50,730 bases of DNA from Hyphomicrobiales bacterium (GCA_027484605.1 JAIXSR010000133.1:1-50730); one strand, 5' to 3'. Shown: positions 23,882-33,275, numbered from the stretch's first letter. Notes: generated from the sequence alone by a model not told the origin. Made by a program: numbers and translations.

Positions 23882-23958
23882 GCAGTCGTAGCTCAGTTGG
23901 TTAGAGCGTCGGTTTGTGGCACCGAAGGTCGGTGGTTCGAACCCACCCGACTGTACCA
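23882..23958 (+). tRNA. tRNA-His (GTG anticodon), lacking G-1
   Basis: Acceptor GCAGTCG/CGACTGT (first pair G-U), D-arm AGCTCAGTTGGTTAGAGC, anticodon stem TCGGT/ACCGA with loop TTGTGGC (anticodon GTG, histidine), T-arm GGTGG-TTCGAAC-CCACC, discriminator A73 and an encoded CCA. The base before position 1 is T, so there is no encoded G-1 and no C73. That state is known from one alphaproteobacterial clade with an altered histidyl-tRNA synthetase. Confidence 0.95.
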
Positions 23959-23987
23959 TTTTTTCAGGATCGTGAATGCCCAACAAA

Positions 23988-24009
23988 AAGGCCGCCCTCG
24001 GGCGGCCTT
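23988..24009 (-). terminator. Rho-independent terminator of the TerC-family gene
   Basis: Stem AAGGCCGCC/GGCGGCCTT with a four-base loop. Read on the minus strand it ends in a T-run (CCTTTTTG) ~28 bases after the TerC stop. It may also stop plus-strand readthrough from tRNA-His. Confidence 0.75.
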
Positions 24010-24036
24010 GTTCGTTTCCTGGCGCCGAATCAGCGC

Positions 24037-24783
24037 TCAGCCCGCATGGGCCTCGCGCTTCTTCATGATGAAGCCGATGGCCACCACAATGCCTGCACCC
24101 ACGGCAGCAGCGCCGTAGAAGATGGCGGTGATCGGCTTGGTGATCGTCACCGTGCCGCCATGGCCATCCGATGCGGTGCCCGATGTGATGAAGGTGGCAT
24201 TGATGCTGCGCAGCCATTCCATCACGAAACCGTCCGAGACGATCATCTCCCCGGCAATCCAGCCGAGCAGGGCCGCGCCGGCCCAGATGATGACCGGGAA
24301 GCGATCCATGATGGTGGAGAGCAACGTCGAGCCGAAGATGATCAGCGGGATCGACAGCAGCAGGCCGAAGATGAAGAGCCAGATATTGCCACCCGCCGCC
24401 GCCGCGATCGCGATGACATTGTCGAGGCTCATCACGGCATCGGCGATCGCGATCGTCCGGACGGCGCGCCACATATTGTCGCTCGATTCGACATTATGGC
24501 CTCCGTCATCTTCGCCCACGGCCAGCTTGACGCCGATCCAGAGCAGCAGCAGGCCGCCGACCACTTTCAGGAAGGGGACCTGGAGAAGGTAGGTCACGAA
24601 GATCGCGAAGATGATGCGCAGCCCGATGGCCGTGCCGGCCCCGAGCAGCATCCCGATCTTGCGCTGCTTCTCCGGCAGCTGCCGGCAGGCCAGCGCGATC
24701 ACGATCGCATTGTCACCGGACAGCAGCAGGTCGATCCAGATGATCTGCAGGATCGGAACGATATAGGGAGATATGAATTCCAT
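24037..24783 (-). CDS. TerC-family integral membrane protein (YjbE type)
   Basis: Polytopic protein of 248 residues, about seven membrane helices, of the TerC superfamily. Both family motifs with membrane-embedded acids are present: DLLLSGDNAIVIALA near the N-terminus and ADAVMSLDNVIAIAA near the middle. Family members are linked to manganese efflux or to metal loading of exported proteins; the bacterial YjbE subgroup has no firm substrate. A Gly/His/Asp-rich periplasmic or cytosolic loop (DDGGHNVESSDN) is seen between helices. The 46-base gap to the upstream phosphopantetheinyl transferase on the same strand suggests possible co-transcription. No room exists for a yybP-ykoY riboswitch directly upstream. 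Confidence 0.88.
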   Translation of the reverse strand: MEFISPYIVPILQIIWIDLLLSGDNAIVIALACRQLPEKQRKIGMLLGAGTAIGLRIIFAIFVTYLLQVPFLKVVGGLLLLWIGVKLAVGEDDGGHNVESSDNMWRAVRTIAIADAVMSLDNVIAIAAAAGGNIWLFIFGLLLSIPLIIFGSTLLSTIMDRFPVIIWAGAALLGWIAGEMIVSDGFVMEWLRSINATFITSGTASDGHGGTVTITKPITAIFYGAAAVGAGIVVAIGFIMKKREAHAG

Positions 24784-24829
24784 GGCGGCACTCTTTCTTC
24801 AACCGTTGGCAGTCCATGAACGATTGTCG

Positions 24830-25543
24830 TCAAGTTGACAATAGTGCCAAGGCGATGATCACCGCTTTGCCCTGTCCGGGTTCAAGCCTTGCAAGTCGGA
24901 CCGTACCATCGGGGAGGTCCGACATCCCCCCGGCCGGGCAGAACCGGGCTTTGCCGCCCGGCTCGATGACCAGGCTTTCCGGCGGCAGCCGGAATCCCTG
25001 GCCGAGCGCCTTGGCATAGGCTTCCTTGGCCGACCAGAGCCGGCTGAAGGCCTCGCCCCGGACCGTTTCCGGCAAGGCTTCGAGCCCCTGCCGCTCTACC
25101 GCGCGCAGCATGTTCCAGGGAATACCGTCGGCCCCGATGATCGCCTCGATATCGATTCCCGCCGGCTTGTCAGCGATCAGGACCGCGCTGAGGGGCGGGC
25201 GCCCGGACAGGCTGACCGAGATGCCGCTGCCGGGAAGAAGGGGAGCGCCGCTCTCCGAGCGGGTGATCCGGAGGCTCTCCGGCGGCCGCCCAAGCACGGC
25301 ACCGGCCAGCGCCCGCAAGGCCTGCCGCCGGCAGAGGAACCCGGCCGGGTCAGCGGAGGAGCAGGCATCGCGCTGCTCCTCCGGCAAGGCCGGCGGCAGG
25401 ACCGGCAAGGCCCGCCGGTCGAGGATGGCCGCGACATGGCCATGGGCGAGCCATTGCCGTCGCGCGGCGGCGCTGTCCGGCCAGGCAAAGGCGCTGGCTG
25501 GGTTGTCATCCTCGTCGGGAAGCGGCGACTCGCTTGCTGTCAT
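24830..25543 (-). CDS. 4'-phosphopantetheinyl transferase, Sfp type
   Basis: Transfers phosphopantetheine from CoA to a serine of carrier proteins (ACP/PCP domains), Mg-dependent. The 237-residue protein has the Sfp/EntD motifs PAGIDIEAI (metal-binding Asp and Glu) and FSRLWSAKEAYAKALG (WxxKEA with the third acidic residue). The preceding strand (SGISVSLSGRPPLSAVLIAD) corresponds to the family's conserved SHS region in diverged form. ATG 25543 or 25555 are both possible and neither has a good ribosome site. It is divergent from azlC. No polyketide or non-ribosomal peptide synthase is in the window, so its carrier protein is unknown. Confidence 0.85.
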   Translation of the reverse strand: MTASESPLPDEDDNPASAFAWPDSAAARRQWLAHGHVAAILDRRALPVLPPALPEEQRDACSSADPAGFLCRRQALRALAGAVLGRPPESLRITRSESGAPLLPGSGISVSLSGRPPLSAVLIADKPAGIDIEAIIGADGIPWNMLRAVERQGLEALPETVRGEAFSRLWSAKEAYAKALGQGFRLPPESLVIEPGGKARFCPAGGMSDLPDGTVRLARLEPGQGKAVIIALALLST

Positions 25544-25633
25544 GCCGTCGATCATGCCAGTGTCAGCGTCGAATCCAACATGGTCTTCATCCGCCGGCGC
25601 CGTGACAGGGTCTGCTCCGGATGCGAGGGTCTG

Positions 25634-26374
25634 ATGTCTGCTGTCCTGCCTCCCGCCCGCCCGGCCCTCACCTGGGCCGGTTTCGTTCTTGGCTGCCGAT
25701 GGATGGTGCCACTCATCCTCCCGGTCTCGATCTTCGGCCTCGCCGTCGGCGCCGTTGCCGCGCAGAAGGGCCTGTCGCTCGTTGAACTCAGCCTGATGAA
25801 TGCGCTGGTCTATGCCGGCGCTTCCCAGCTTGTGGCCCTCGGTCTCTGGCCCGAACAATGGAACGGCCCGGCCCTGATGGCCGTCGCCCTCGTCACGCTG
25901 ACCGTCAATTCCCGCCTGCTGCTCATGAGCGCGGCCTTCCGCCCCTGGTTCGGACAGGCCAATCCGGCTGTCGCCTATGGCGCGCTGCTGACGCTGACCG
26001 ATGCGAATTACATTGCCGGCCAGCGCTACTATGCCGAGGGTGGCCGGGATCTCGGCATGTTCATCGGGGCGGGCATCATGCTCTGGGTGGTCTGGATCGT
26101 GGCGCCGATTCCCGGCTATCTCGCCGGCCGGCTCATCCAGGACAGCCGCGCCTTCGGGGTCGACCTCGTGATGCCGATCTATTTCTCGGCCATGGTCGCC
26201 CGGCTCTGGCAGGGCCGGAACGACAGCCTCGGCTGGCTCGTGGCCGGGCTTGTCGGCCTCGCCGTCCAGCGTTGGCAGGGCGGGACGATCCATGTGGTGG
26301 TCGGCTCCCTCGCCGGCATGGTCGTCGTGGCGATGCTCACGCCGGCGCGTTCGAAAGAGGAGGCAGGCCCTTGA
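25634..26374 (+). CDS. azlC: AzlC-family branched-chain amino acid exporter, large subunit
   Basis: Inner-membrane permease of 246 residues that works with AzlD to export branched-chain amino acids or analogues (known for BrnFE/AzlCD). It has several membrane helices and the family signature LVYAGASQLVALGL, then TLTVNSRLLLMSAAF and LTLTDANYIAGQRY. ATG 25634 was chosen because it lies next to GAGGG and gives the usual family length; the open frame upstream runs into the divergent transferase. Its stop overlaps the TTG start of azlD (TTGA). Confidence 0.92.
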   Translation: MSAVLPPARPALTWAGFVLGCRWMVPLILPVSIFGLAVGAVAAQKGLSLVELSLMNALVYAGASQLVALGLWPEQWNGPALMAVALVTLTVNSRLLLMSAAFRPWFGQANPAVAYGALLTLTDANYIAGQRYYAEGGRDLGMFIGAGIMLWVVWIVAPIPGYLAGRLIQDSRAFGVDLVMPIYFSAMVARLWQGRNDSLGWLVAGLVGLAVQRWQGGTIHVVVGSLAGMVVVAMLTPARSKEEAGP

Positions 26375-26682
26375 TCGTCGATGCCAGCCTCTGGACGCTT
26401 CTCGCCATTCTCGCCATGTCGGCGGTCACGATCTTCGTGCGCATGTTCGGTTATTTCCTGATGGGCTTCATGCCGGTCGGCCCGCGGCTCGAGGCCGGCT
26501 TTCGCTCCTTGCCCGGCGCGGTTGCCGCAGCCACCTTTACCCCGCTCGTCGTTCAGGACGGGATCTCTGCTTTGGTCGCCATTGTCATCGCCGTCCTCAT
26601 GGCGCGCGCCGGCAGGAGTGACCTGCTGGCCCTCTGCGTTGCGCTGGCCGCAGCCATTGCCATCCGTCAGGCCGGATTCTGA
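26371..26682 (+). CDS. azlD: AzlD-family branched-chain amino acid exporter, small subunit
   Basis: Small membrane protein of 103 residues with about four helices, starting LIVDASLWTLLAILAM and containing VTIFVRMFGYFLMG and LPGAVAAATFTPLVV, typical of AzlD. It begins at TTG 26371, four bases before the azlC stop, with GAGGAGG ~10 bases upstream; no ATG is available at the right length. TTG and overlap imply translation coupled to azlC and a lower expression level. Confidence 0.9.
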   Translation: MIVDASLWTLLAILAMSAVTIFVRMFGYFLMGFMPVGPRLEAGFRSLPGAVAAATFTPLVVQDGISALVAIVIAVLMARAGRSDLLALCVALAAAIAIRQAGF

Positions 26683-26773
26683 GGCAGGCAGTTTCCGCGG
26701 ATCTTGGTTAACAACACTTTCTTCTTATTTGCGTGCTATCGACGGGGTGTCGCCGCAAGCGGGAGAGGTTGGC

Positions 26774-28264
26774 GTGACGCGTCGGGGCTGGATGGCAGGG
26801 TGCTTGATGCTGGGCCTTGGCGCCGGCCTGCCTGTTGCCGGTCTGTCTGACGCCCTGGCACAGGGGCTCGGCGCGCCGCCGCCGCCGGCCGGCACCTTCC
26901 AGGGTTCACTTCCCGCCATTCCATCGCTGCCGGATCAGCCGCCGCGGGCCAAGGCCAAGGCACCCGCGCAGCCCGTCGTGCATGAGCAGGTGGTCGCACG
27001 GAATGACCGCCGACCGACGGTGCATCCCGAATCCGTGACCATGATGACGGATGCCGCCCGCCGCTATCGGGAACTTGCCGAAGCGGGCGGCTGGCCGATC
27101 CTTCCGGCACGGGCGAGCCTCAGGCTCGGCGACGAGGGCGAGCTTGTGCTTCAATTGCGCGCCCGCCTCGTGGCGGAAGGCGATCTGCCGGCCGCTGAAC
27201 GGGACAATCCGCTCTTCGACCCCGCACTCCTTGCGGCGGTGAAACGGTTCCAGGCCCGTCACGGCCACACCCAGAACGGGCTGGTCATGGGCCCGACGCT
27301 GAAAGCGCTCCGCGTTCCGGCGCAGGACAGGGCCCTGCAACTGGCCGAGAGCGCCGATCGCCTGGCTTCCCGGAATTTCGCCTTCGGCACGCGCTATGTT
27401 GCTGTCAATATTCCCTCCGCCTCGGTCGAGGCCGTCGAGAATGGCGCGGTCGAGAAGCGCTTCATTGCGGTGGTCGGCAAGAAGGACCGGGCCTCGCCCG
27501 AGGTCGAGACGCGGATCACCAATGTCAATCTGAACCCGACCTGGACGGTGCCCGTCTCGATCATCAAGAAGGACATCATCCCCAAGATGCAGAAGGATCC
27601 GGAATATCTCGCCAAGGCGAAGATCCGGATCTATGGCGCCAGCGGAGGCGAGGTCGATCCGCGCCTGATCGACTGGAAGACCGAAAGGGCCACGGCCTTC
27701 ACGCTGCGGCAGGATTCCGGCGCGGGCAACGCGCTCGGCCAGTTGCGGATCGACATGCCCAACCGCGAGGCGGTCTACATGCACGACACGCCCTCGAAGC
27801 GGCTGTTCCTCCGCGACGACCGCTATCATTCGTCGGGCTGCGTCCGCGTCGAGAATGTCCGCGATCTCGCCACCTGGATTCTGGAAGGCCAGCGTGGCTG
27901 GGACCGCCCCGCCCTCGATGCTGCCATCCAGGACGGCAAGCGTCGTGATATCCGCCCGGTCCAGCCGATCCCGGTCATCTGGACCTATCTGACGGGCTAT
28001 GTGACGCCGGATGGCATCGTGCATTTCCGGCCGGATATCTACGGACGCGACGGTGCCCCGGCCGTGCCGGCACCCGAAACCCCGGAACCGCAGCAGCCCC
28101 GCATCGCGCAGCCGCCGGCCGCGGCCCCGTCGCCGCCTCCGGCACCGCCGGCGCCGGCGCGGACCGCCAACGGGCCGTCCCGACCGGAGAATTACGATGC
28201 GACCGGCCTCAATGCCCGGGCTGCAGCGGCCTTCCGGCCGCCCGTCCAGCGCATCGATCCCTGA
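26774..28264 (+). CDS. Tat-exported L,D-transpeptidase (YcbB-like, YkuD domain)
   Basis: Periplasmic enzyme that makes 3-3 cross-links in peptidoglycan or attaches proteins to it. It starts at GTG 26774 after GGAGAGG. The N-terminus TRRGWMAGCLMLGLGAGL resembles a twin-arginine signal with cleavage after ALAQ. A peptidoglycan-binding domain lies at about 115-185 (LVLQLRARLVAEGDL, AAVKRFQARHGH). The YkuD domain ends with the catalytic motif HSSGCVRVEN, Cys356. The C-terminal ~80 residues are Pro/Ala-rich. Total 496 residues. It converges with the sensor kinase gene, whose stop codon begins on the very next base. Confidence 0.9.
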   Translation: MTRRGWMAGCLMLGLGAGLPVAGLSDALAQGLGAPPPPAGTFQGSLPAIPSLPDQPPRAKAKAPAQPVVHEQVVARNDRRPTVHPESVTMMTDAARRYRELAEAGGWPILPARASLRLGDEGELVLQLRARLVAEGDLPAAERDNPLFDPALLAAVKRFQARHGHTQNGLVMGPTLKALRVPAQDRALQLAESADRLASRNFAFGTRYVAVNIPSASVEAVENGAVEKRFIAVVGKKDRASPEVETRITNVNLNPTWTVPVSIIKKDIIPKMQKDPEYLAKAKIRIYGASGGEVDPRLIDWKTERATAFTLRQDSGAGNALGQLRIDMPNREAVYMHDTPSKRLFLRDDRYHSSGCVRVENVRDLATWILEGQRGWDRPALDAAIQDGKRRDIRPVQPIPVIWTYLTGYVTPDGIVHFRPDIYGRDGAPAVPAPETPEPQQPRIAQPPAAAPSPPPAPPAPARTANGPSRPENYDATGLNARAAAAFRPPVQRIDP

Positions 28265-31200
28265 TCATTCCGCGAGGACGCGCGTTGACGGGAAGGTGAT
28301 TTCCACCATCGTGCCTTCACCGGGCGTCGAGCGGATGGCGAAATTCGCCCGGTTTGCCTCGACGAGCGCCTTGGTCAGCGGCAGGCCGAGGCCGGTGCCG
28401 CCATGGTCGCGGCGCGTGCCCACCTGCCGGAACGGCTCGAGTGCCTGTTCGATTTCGGTGGCGGTCATGCCGATCCCGGTATCGCGGATGCGGATCACGG
28501 CCTCGCCGGTATCGAGCAGGGCCGTGGCGACGATGACCTGACCGCCGCTTTCGGTGAAGCGGGTGGCATTGGACAGCATGTTGAGGATGATCTGGCGGAT
28601 CGACCGCTCATCCGCGACAACCGCCGGAAGCCGCTGGGCGAGCTGGGTCCGGACCAGAACGCGATGCGCATTGGCCTGCGGCTGGATGATGCCGACGCAG
28701 CTGGAGACGATTCCGTTGAGATCGGTCGCCCCGAACCGCATCTCCATGCGGCCGGCCTCGATCTTGGCCAGGTCGAGGAGGTCATTGACCAGGCTGACGA
28801 CATGCTGCCCCGATGTGCGGATATCGCCGAGATATTCCTTGTATTTCGGATTGCCGATCGCTCCGAGGCGCTCTTCCATCATCACCTCGGCAAAGCCGAT
28901 GATGGCGTTCATCGGCGTCCGGATCTCGTGGCTGATCTTGGTCAGGAAATCGCTCTTCTTGGCGCTGGCCAGTTCGGCGGCCCGGCGGGATTCCGTCAGT
29001 TCCGCTTCCGCGCGCTTCCAGGCTGTCAGGTCTCGAAGGACCGCGCAGAACCGGCGCGGTTCGTCCTCGCTGATCCGGCCCAGCGTCATGAAGAGGGGGA
29101 TCCGGCCGCCCTTCTTTTCGCGGCCCTGGACATCCCGCCCGTCATTGAGAACCGAGCGGACGCCATTGCTCCGCAACCCCTCGAAGTAATCGAGCGCATC
29201 GGCATGGCTGTCATTGTGCAGCAGCACGGTGAAGCTCTCGCCGGCCACCTCGTTCTGCGAAAGGCCGAACAGCGCTTCGGCAGCGCCGTTGAGCGTAAGG
29301 ATCAGTCCCCGGTCATCCAGCGTGATGACGCCATCCGTCGCCGTATCGAGCACCGAGCGGAGCTCGCTGGCTTCCGCCCGGACACGCTTGAGGTCGAGCG
29401 CCACGCTACGCAGGGCCTTGCCCTGTTCCAGTTCCACCGCACGCCTCAGAGAAACCAGGCTCGCCGGCTCTCCCTGCCACTCGATCCGCTGGAGATGGGC
29501 ATCCACCGGCATCATGTCACCCTCGCGGCCGGTCAGCACCACCGTATCGAAGCCGCTCTCCCGATCATGCGGCATCGAGCCCTTGCGGAAGATGGCCTGG
29601 GCGCCGCCTTCCATCCGGAAGGTTTCCGCATCCGGATAACCCGTCAGGTCGAGCAGCGTCCGGTTCACGAACAGCGTCTCGTCACCCCGCGTGACCAGCA
29701 GCCCGATCGGCAGGCGGTCGAGAAGGCGGGATTCCCCGTTCGCAGGCGGCATTGCGGGAAGGGCGGCAGCCGGCAGGACCGGCGCCGGGGGCGCCGGCGC
29801 GGCCGGCAGCGTTTCGTCCTTTGGCGGCACCGGGGAATCGATGTCGGAATCGAGTTTGGCCCCGAGCGCCTTGGCGATCTCTCGGAAGGCATTCCGTTCG
29901 GACATCGACAGGCCCGACTTGCCTCCGGGTGGCACGGCGATGGGGCCTTGCCGCAGGGAGACAACATTGTCGAGCTCGGCCGCGGCGGCCCGGGGATCGA
30001 GATTCGGCCAGTCGGGCGTCCGGATCACCGGCGGTGGCGCCAGGTCGCCCTCGGGCGACGGGAGAGGCCCGTCCCCGTCAGCACCCCCTTGCGCTGCCAT
30101 GTGCTCGGGAGCCGATGCGTCTTCGGCCTCATCCGGAATGTCCGGAGCGCCGAAGGCCTCGAGCGCCGCAATCAGATCGGCCGTTTCACGATCCTCGACC
30201 GTGATGTCCGGGTTTTCGGATGATCCCGCAGGCCCGGGGGCTGCCTGAAGCTCGATGGTTTCGTTCGCCTCCGCTTCTCCGGCCGGAATGATCTCCTCGA
30301 CGGGGCCAGCAATCGCCTGCATCGGGGGTTCCGGATCGATGATGGCCGCCGGAGAAGCTGTTTCGATCACCGGGATGAGCAACGCCGCTTCGGTTGCCGG
30401 CAGGATATCGGATCCGGCTTTCGCCGTGGCGGGGCTTTTCTCCCGGCTGTCTTCCTGCGCGGCCCGGAGATCGCAGCGGCCGAAGCCCGAGAACCCGGTC
30501 AGGCCTTCTTCGGCAACCAGCAGGGGCAGCGCTGTCAGCGTGATCGGCACCTGCCAGCCCGAGCCGGAAACCGGCCAGAGCGTCCGGATCGGGGGCCACG
30601 TCTCCCCGGCGAGAACGGCAATCCGGATTGCCTCTGCGGCCTCCGGGTCGAAGCGCTGGACAAAACCGGCCAGGCTCTGCCCGACAATGTCGGCCTGGTC
30701 CTGTCCCACGGTTTCGGCCAGGGGCGGCGTGACACGCTCGACGATCCCGTCCCGGTCAAGGCCGAAGACGAACCGGGTCATCGAGCGCTCTTCGGCATTG
30801 CGAGCGAGCCAGGCGAGGGGCCCGGCTTCCGGCGGCGCCATACCGGGCGGATCCGCTTCGTCAGCAAGGGCAGGCGCTGCAGGTTCCGGCATGGAAACCG
30901 ATGGCGGTTCGATCATCCCGTCGGGAGAGACTGCTTCGGGCAACGCGACGGCGATCGCGCCGCGCCCGTCGGCCAGGGTCAGGGGCGTGCAGAAGGCGAT
31001 GACCATCACCGAGCGGAAGGCGATGGTGAAACGAAGCCTTTCCAGCCGGCCGGGGCCGCTGCCGTCCTGGGCGATCTGGCGGAGACGCCTTGTACCCGGA
31101 GCCTGGAGCGGAAGGCCGGTTCGCATCAGGCTGCCGCCATCCGCATGGCCGAGCAGCCGCGCGGCTGCATGGCTCGACCACAGGATCTCGCCCTCGGCCG

Positions 31201-31315
31201 CGCCGAGGATGAAGCCGGGCGTCGGCGAAGCCATCAGGCTCTGCCGGGCCTCGTCATCGAGAAGGCCGGCGGGCAAGAGAGCTTCGGCAGCCTGGTTGGC
31301 GGTGTAAGCAGCCAT
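28265..31315 (-). CDS. Soluble PAS sensor histidine kinase, PdhS/DivJ-PleC type
   Basis: Large cytoplasmic kinase of 1016 residues with no membrane segment. The N-terminal ~500 residues are acidic, Pro/Ala-rich and poorly conserved with a weak PAS-like start. A PAS domain at about 530-620 (LLDRLPIGLLVTRGDETLFV) and another at ~660-770 (LDTATDGVITLDDRGLILTL) are followed by the HisKA domain FLTKISHEIRTPMNAIIGFA (His codon 28928-28930) and an ATPase domain with GIGMTATEIEQALEPFRQ and GGTGLGLPLTKALVEANRA. The core, including the ending TRVLAE, is close to rhizobial PdhS kinases that control DivK and thus CtrA and the cell cycle. No response regulator is adjacent. Cell-pole signalling is inference from the family. 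Confidence 0.87.
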   Translation of the reverse strand: MAAYTANQAAEALLPAGLLDDEARQSLMASPTPGFILGAAEGEILWSSHAAARLLGHADGGSLMRTGLPLQAPGTRRLRQIAQDGSGPGRLERLRFTIAFRSVMVIAFCTPLTLADGRGAIAVALPEAVSPDGMIEPPSVSMPEPAAPALADEADPPGMAPPEAGPLAWLARNAEERSMTRFVFGLDRDGIVERVTPPLAETVGQDQADIVGQSLAGFVQRFDPEAAEAIRIAVLAGETWPPIRTLWPVSGSGWQVPITLTALPLLVAEEGLTGFSGFGRCDLRAAQEDSREKSPATAKAGSDILPATEAALLIPVIETASPAAIIDPEPPMQAIAGPVEEIIPAGEAEANETIELQAAPGPAGSSENPDITVEDRETADLIAALEAFGAPDIPDEAEDASAPEHMAAQGGADGDGPLPSPEGDLAPPPVIRTPDWPNLDPRAAAAELDNVVSLRQGPIAVPPGGKSGLSMSERNAFREIAKALGAKLDSDIDSPVPPKDETLPAAPAPPAPVLPAAALPAMPPANGESRLLDRLPIGLLVTRGDETLFVNRTLLDLTGYPDAETFRMEGGAQAIFRKGSMPHDRESGFDTVVLTGREGDMMPVDAHLQRIEWQGEPASLVSLRRAVELEQGKALRSVALDLKRVRAEASELRSVLDTATDGVITLDDRGLILTLNGAAEALFGLSQNEVAGESFTVLLHNDSHADALDYFEGLRSNGVRSVLNDGRDVQGREKKGGRIPLFMTLGRISEDEPRRFCAVLRDLTAWKRAEAELTESRRAAELASAKKSDFLTKISHEIRTPMNAIIGFAEVMMEERLGAIGNPKYKEYLGDIRTSGQHVVSLVNDLLDLAKIEAGRMEMRFGATDLNGIVSSCVGIIQPQANAHRVLVRTQLAQRLPAVVADERSIRQIILNMLSNATRFTESGGQVIVATALLDTGEAVIRIRDTGIGMTATEIEQALEPFRQVGTRRDHGGTGLGLPLTKALVEANRANFAIRSTPGEGTMVEITFPSTRVLAE

Positions 31316-31551
31316 GATACGCCTCGGAAATACGGTCGGACGCCCATCAGGATGTCTCCTTTTGGGACGCTCCGGTAAGGAAGTATCAATAAGTCGCCGA
31401 ACGCGCCTCGTCCATCACCCTCCGCTTCCGGCAGCCCTTAACCGGATATCAACCTTAACGGCCGGCGGATCGTCGCGCTTGCCAAGGGCCGTGAAGGGCC
31501 TAATCTCGCCCTGCGGCCGCATCTCGTGGCGCATGCGAGGGGAGATCGCCC

Positions 31552-32022
31552 ATGACCAAGCCGACCAATCCGTTCCCGGTGCCGGAAGAGATCCGGTCAA
31601 TGATCGATCAGGGCGTGAGCCAGGCCCGCGAGGGTTTCGGCAAGGCGCTCGGTGCGGCCAGCGAGGCGGCGGCCGCGATCGAGACAAAATCCGATGCGGC
31701 TGCAGCCCAGGCAGCAGAACTCCGCCGGAAGGGCCTTGCCCTGACCGAGTCCAGCATGAATGCCGCCTTCGATCTGGCGCAGAAGATGGTTTCGGCCAAG
31801 AGCCTCGAGGAGATCCTTCGTCTCCAGACCGAGTTCATGTCCGGGCAGTTCGAAACCTTCCGCAACCATATGCAGCAGGCGGGCGCCGAAATGCAGAAGC
31901 AGGGCCAGGCCATGGCCGCGGAGATGATGGGCGAGGCAACCCGGGCCCAGGCCAAGGCAAAGGCTGCCGTGGAAGAGGGCGTCGCCGCCGTCACCAAGGC
32001 GACCCGCCCGAAGAAGGGCTGA
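31552..32022 (+). CDS. Phasin family protein, second copy
   Basis: Amphipathic helical protein of 156 residues starting MTKPTNPFPVPEEIRSMIDQ at ATG 31552 with GAGGGGAGA upstream. It has the Phasin_2 core (ESSMNAAFDLAQKMVSAKSLEEI then LQTEFMSGQFETFRNHMQQA) and an Ala/Lys-rich tail ending RPKKG, common in PHB granule proteins that also bind DNA. It is not a close copy of the 23178 phasin. The 236-base upstream region shared with the divergent kinase gene has no clear PhaR-like dyad, so the two phasins may be controlled differently. Confidence 0.88.
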   Translation: MTKPTNPFPVPEEIRSMIDQGVSQAREGFGKALGAASEAAAAIETKSDAAAAQAAELRRKGLALTESSMNAAFDLAQKMVSAKSLEEILRLQTEFMSGQFETFRNHMQQAGAEMQKQGQAMAAEMMGEATRAQAKAKAAVEEGVAAVTKATRPKKG

Positions 32023-32039
32023 TCACCGGCCGCGGCGGA

Positions 32040-33275
32040 TCATTCCGCCGCCATCCGGCGCGCCTGGCGGATGGGAAGTCCGAGCGCCCCGAAGGTTTCC
32101 ACGAGGGCGCTGACGAGTTCCGCTGTCAGCGTCTCGTCATGGAACGGCGTTGGCGTGATCCGCAGACGCTCCGTCCCGCGCGGCACCGTGGGGTAGTTGA
32201 TCGGCTGGACATAGATATCATGACGTTCGAGCAGCCGGTCACTGGCCGCCTTGGCGCAGGCCGGGTCGCCGATCATGACCGGAACGATATGCGTCGGGTT
32301 GTCGAGCACGGGAATGCCGGCATCGCCCAGAGCCTGCTTGACCGCCGCCACGCGGGCGCGATGCTGCTGCCGCTCTTCCTGCGAGCCGGAAAGGTGCCGG
32401 ATCGATGCCCGCGCAGCCGCGGCGAGCGGCGGGGGCAGGGCCGTCGTGAAGATGAAGCCATGGGCATTGCAGCGAATTGCATCGACCATCTCGTGCCGGG
32501 CCGCGATATAGCCCCCGAAACAGCCGAAACCCTTGCCGAGCGTGCCCTGGATCACGTCGATCCGGTCCATCGCGCCGATCTCCTCGGCATAGCCGGCGCC
32601 ATGCGTGCCGTAGAGGCCGACGGCATGGACCTCGTCGAGATAGGTCAATGCGCCGTACCGCTCTGCCAGGTCGCAGATCGCATGGATCGGCCCGACATCG
32701 CCATCCATCGAATAGACACTCTCGAAAACGATCAGCTTCGGGCGTTCCGGAGGCGCGGCCTGCAGCAGGCTTTCCAGATGCGCGACATCATTATGCCGGA
32801 ACACCGCCTTCTCGCAGCCCGCGCGCCGCACGCCATCGATCATCGAGTTGTGGTTGTCCGAATCCGACAGGATGAGACAGCCCGGCAGGCATTGCGCCAG
32901 CGTGGCGATCGCGGTCTGGTTGGCAACATAGCCGGAGGAGAAGACCAGCGCCGAACCCTTGCCATGGAGCCGCGCGAGGTCATGCTCCAGCCCGACCACG
33001 GCATGGCTGTTGCCGGAAATGTTGCGCGTTCCGCCGGCGCCGACCGAGCCACTTTCGGCTTCGGCGACCATCGCCTCGATCACGGAAGGATGCCGCCCCA
33101 TGCCCAGATAGTCGTTCGAGCACCAGACCGTGACCTCGCGCGGGGTCGGGCCGGCATGCCAGGTGGCGCGGGGAAACCGGGCACGGTCACGGGCGATCTC
33201 GGTAAAGACGCGATAGCGGTTCTCGGCCTTTACATTCGCCGTCACCGCCTCGAACGCTTTCCGGTAGTCGAACAT
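32040..33275 (-). CDS. hemA: 5-aminolevulinate synthase
   Basis: PLP enzyme joining glycine and succinyl-CoA to make 5-aminolevulinate, the C4 (Shemin) entry to heme that marks Alphaproteobacteria. The 411-residue protein starts [20 protein letters not shown] at ATG 33275 with AGGAAA upstream. The PLP lysine is K248 in GTLGKGF, the same number as in the well-studied Rhodobacter enzyme; the PLP-ring residues D214 and H217 are in YLDEVHAVG, and [12 protein letters not shown] forms the substrate loop. A TATATA element stands in the 137-base gap to the divergent small gene. The C-terminus converges with the phasin gene, with an 8-bp hairpin over its last codons (32032-32051) and no T-tract. Confidence 0.96.
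   Translation of the reverse strand: MFDYRKAFEAVTANVKAENRYRVFTEIARDRARFPRATWHAGPTPREVTVWCSNDYLGMGRHPSVIEAMVAEAESGSVGAGGTRNISGNSHAVVGLEHDLARLHGKGSALVFSSGYVANQTAIATLAQCLPGCLILSDSDNHNSMIDGVRRAGCEKAVFRHNDVAHLESLLQAAPPERPKLIVFESVYSMDGDVGPIHAICDLAERYGALTYLDEVHAVGLYGTHGAGYAEEIGAMDRIDVIQGTLGKGFGCFGGYIAARHEMVDAIRCNAHGFIFTTALPPPLAAAARASIRHLSGSQEERQQHRARVAAVKQALGDAGIPVLDNPTHIVPVMIGDPACAKAASDRLLERHDIYVQPINYPTVPRGTERLRITPTPFHDETLTAELVSALVETFGALGLPIRQARRMAAE

Noticed and set aside
24784..24829. Manganese riboswitch before the TerC-family gene
   Set aside because: Only 46 bases are free upstream, too short for the yybP-ykoY fold, and no matching pattern was seen.
28403..30223. 606-codon open frame opposite the PdhS-like kinase
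   Set aside because: Antisense to conserved PAS, HisKA and ATPase coding sequence; no domain and no ribosome site.
32032..32051. Hairpin between phasin and hemA as a terminator
   Set aside because: An 8-bp stem with a 4-base loop exists but overlaps the last hemA codons and has no T-run on either strand.
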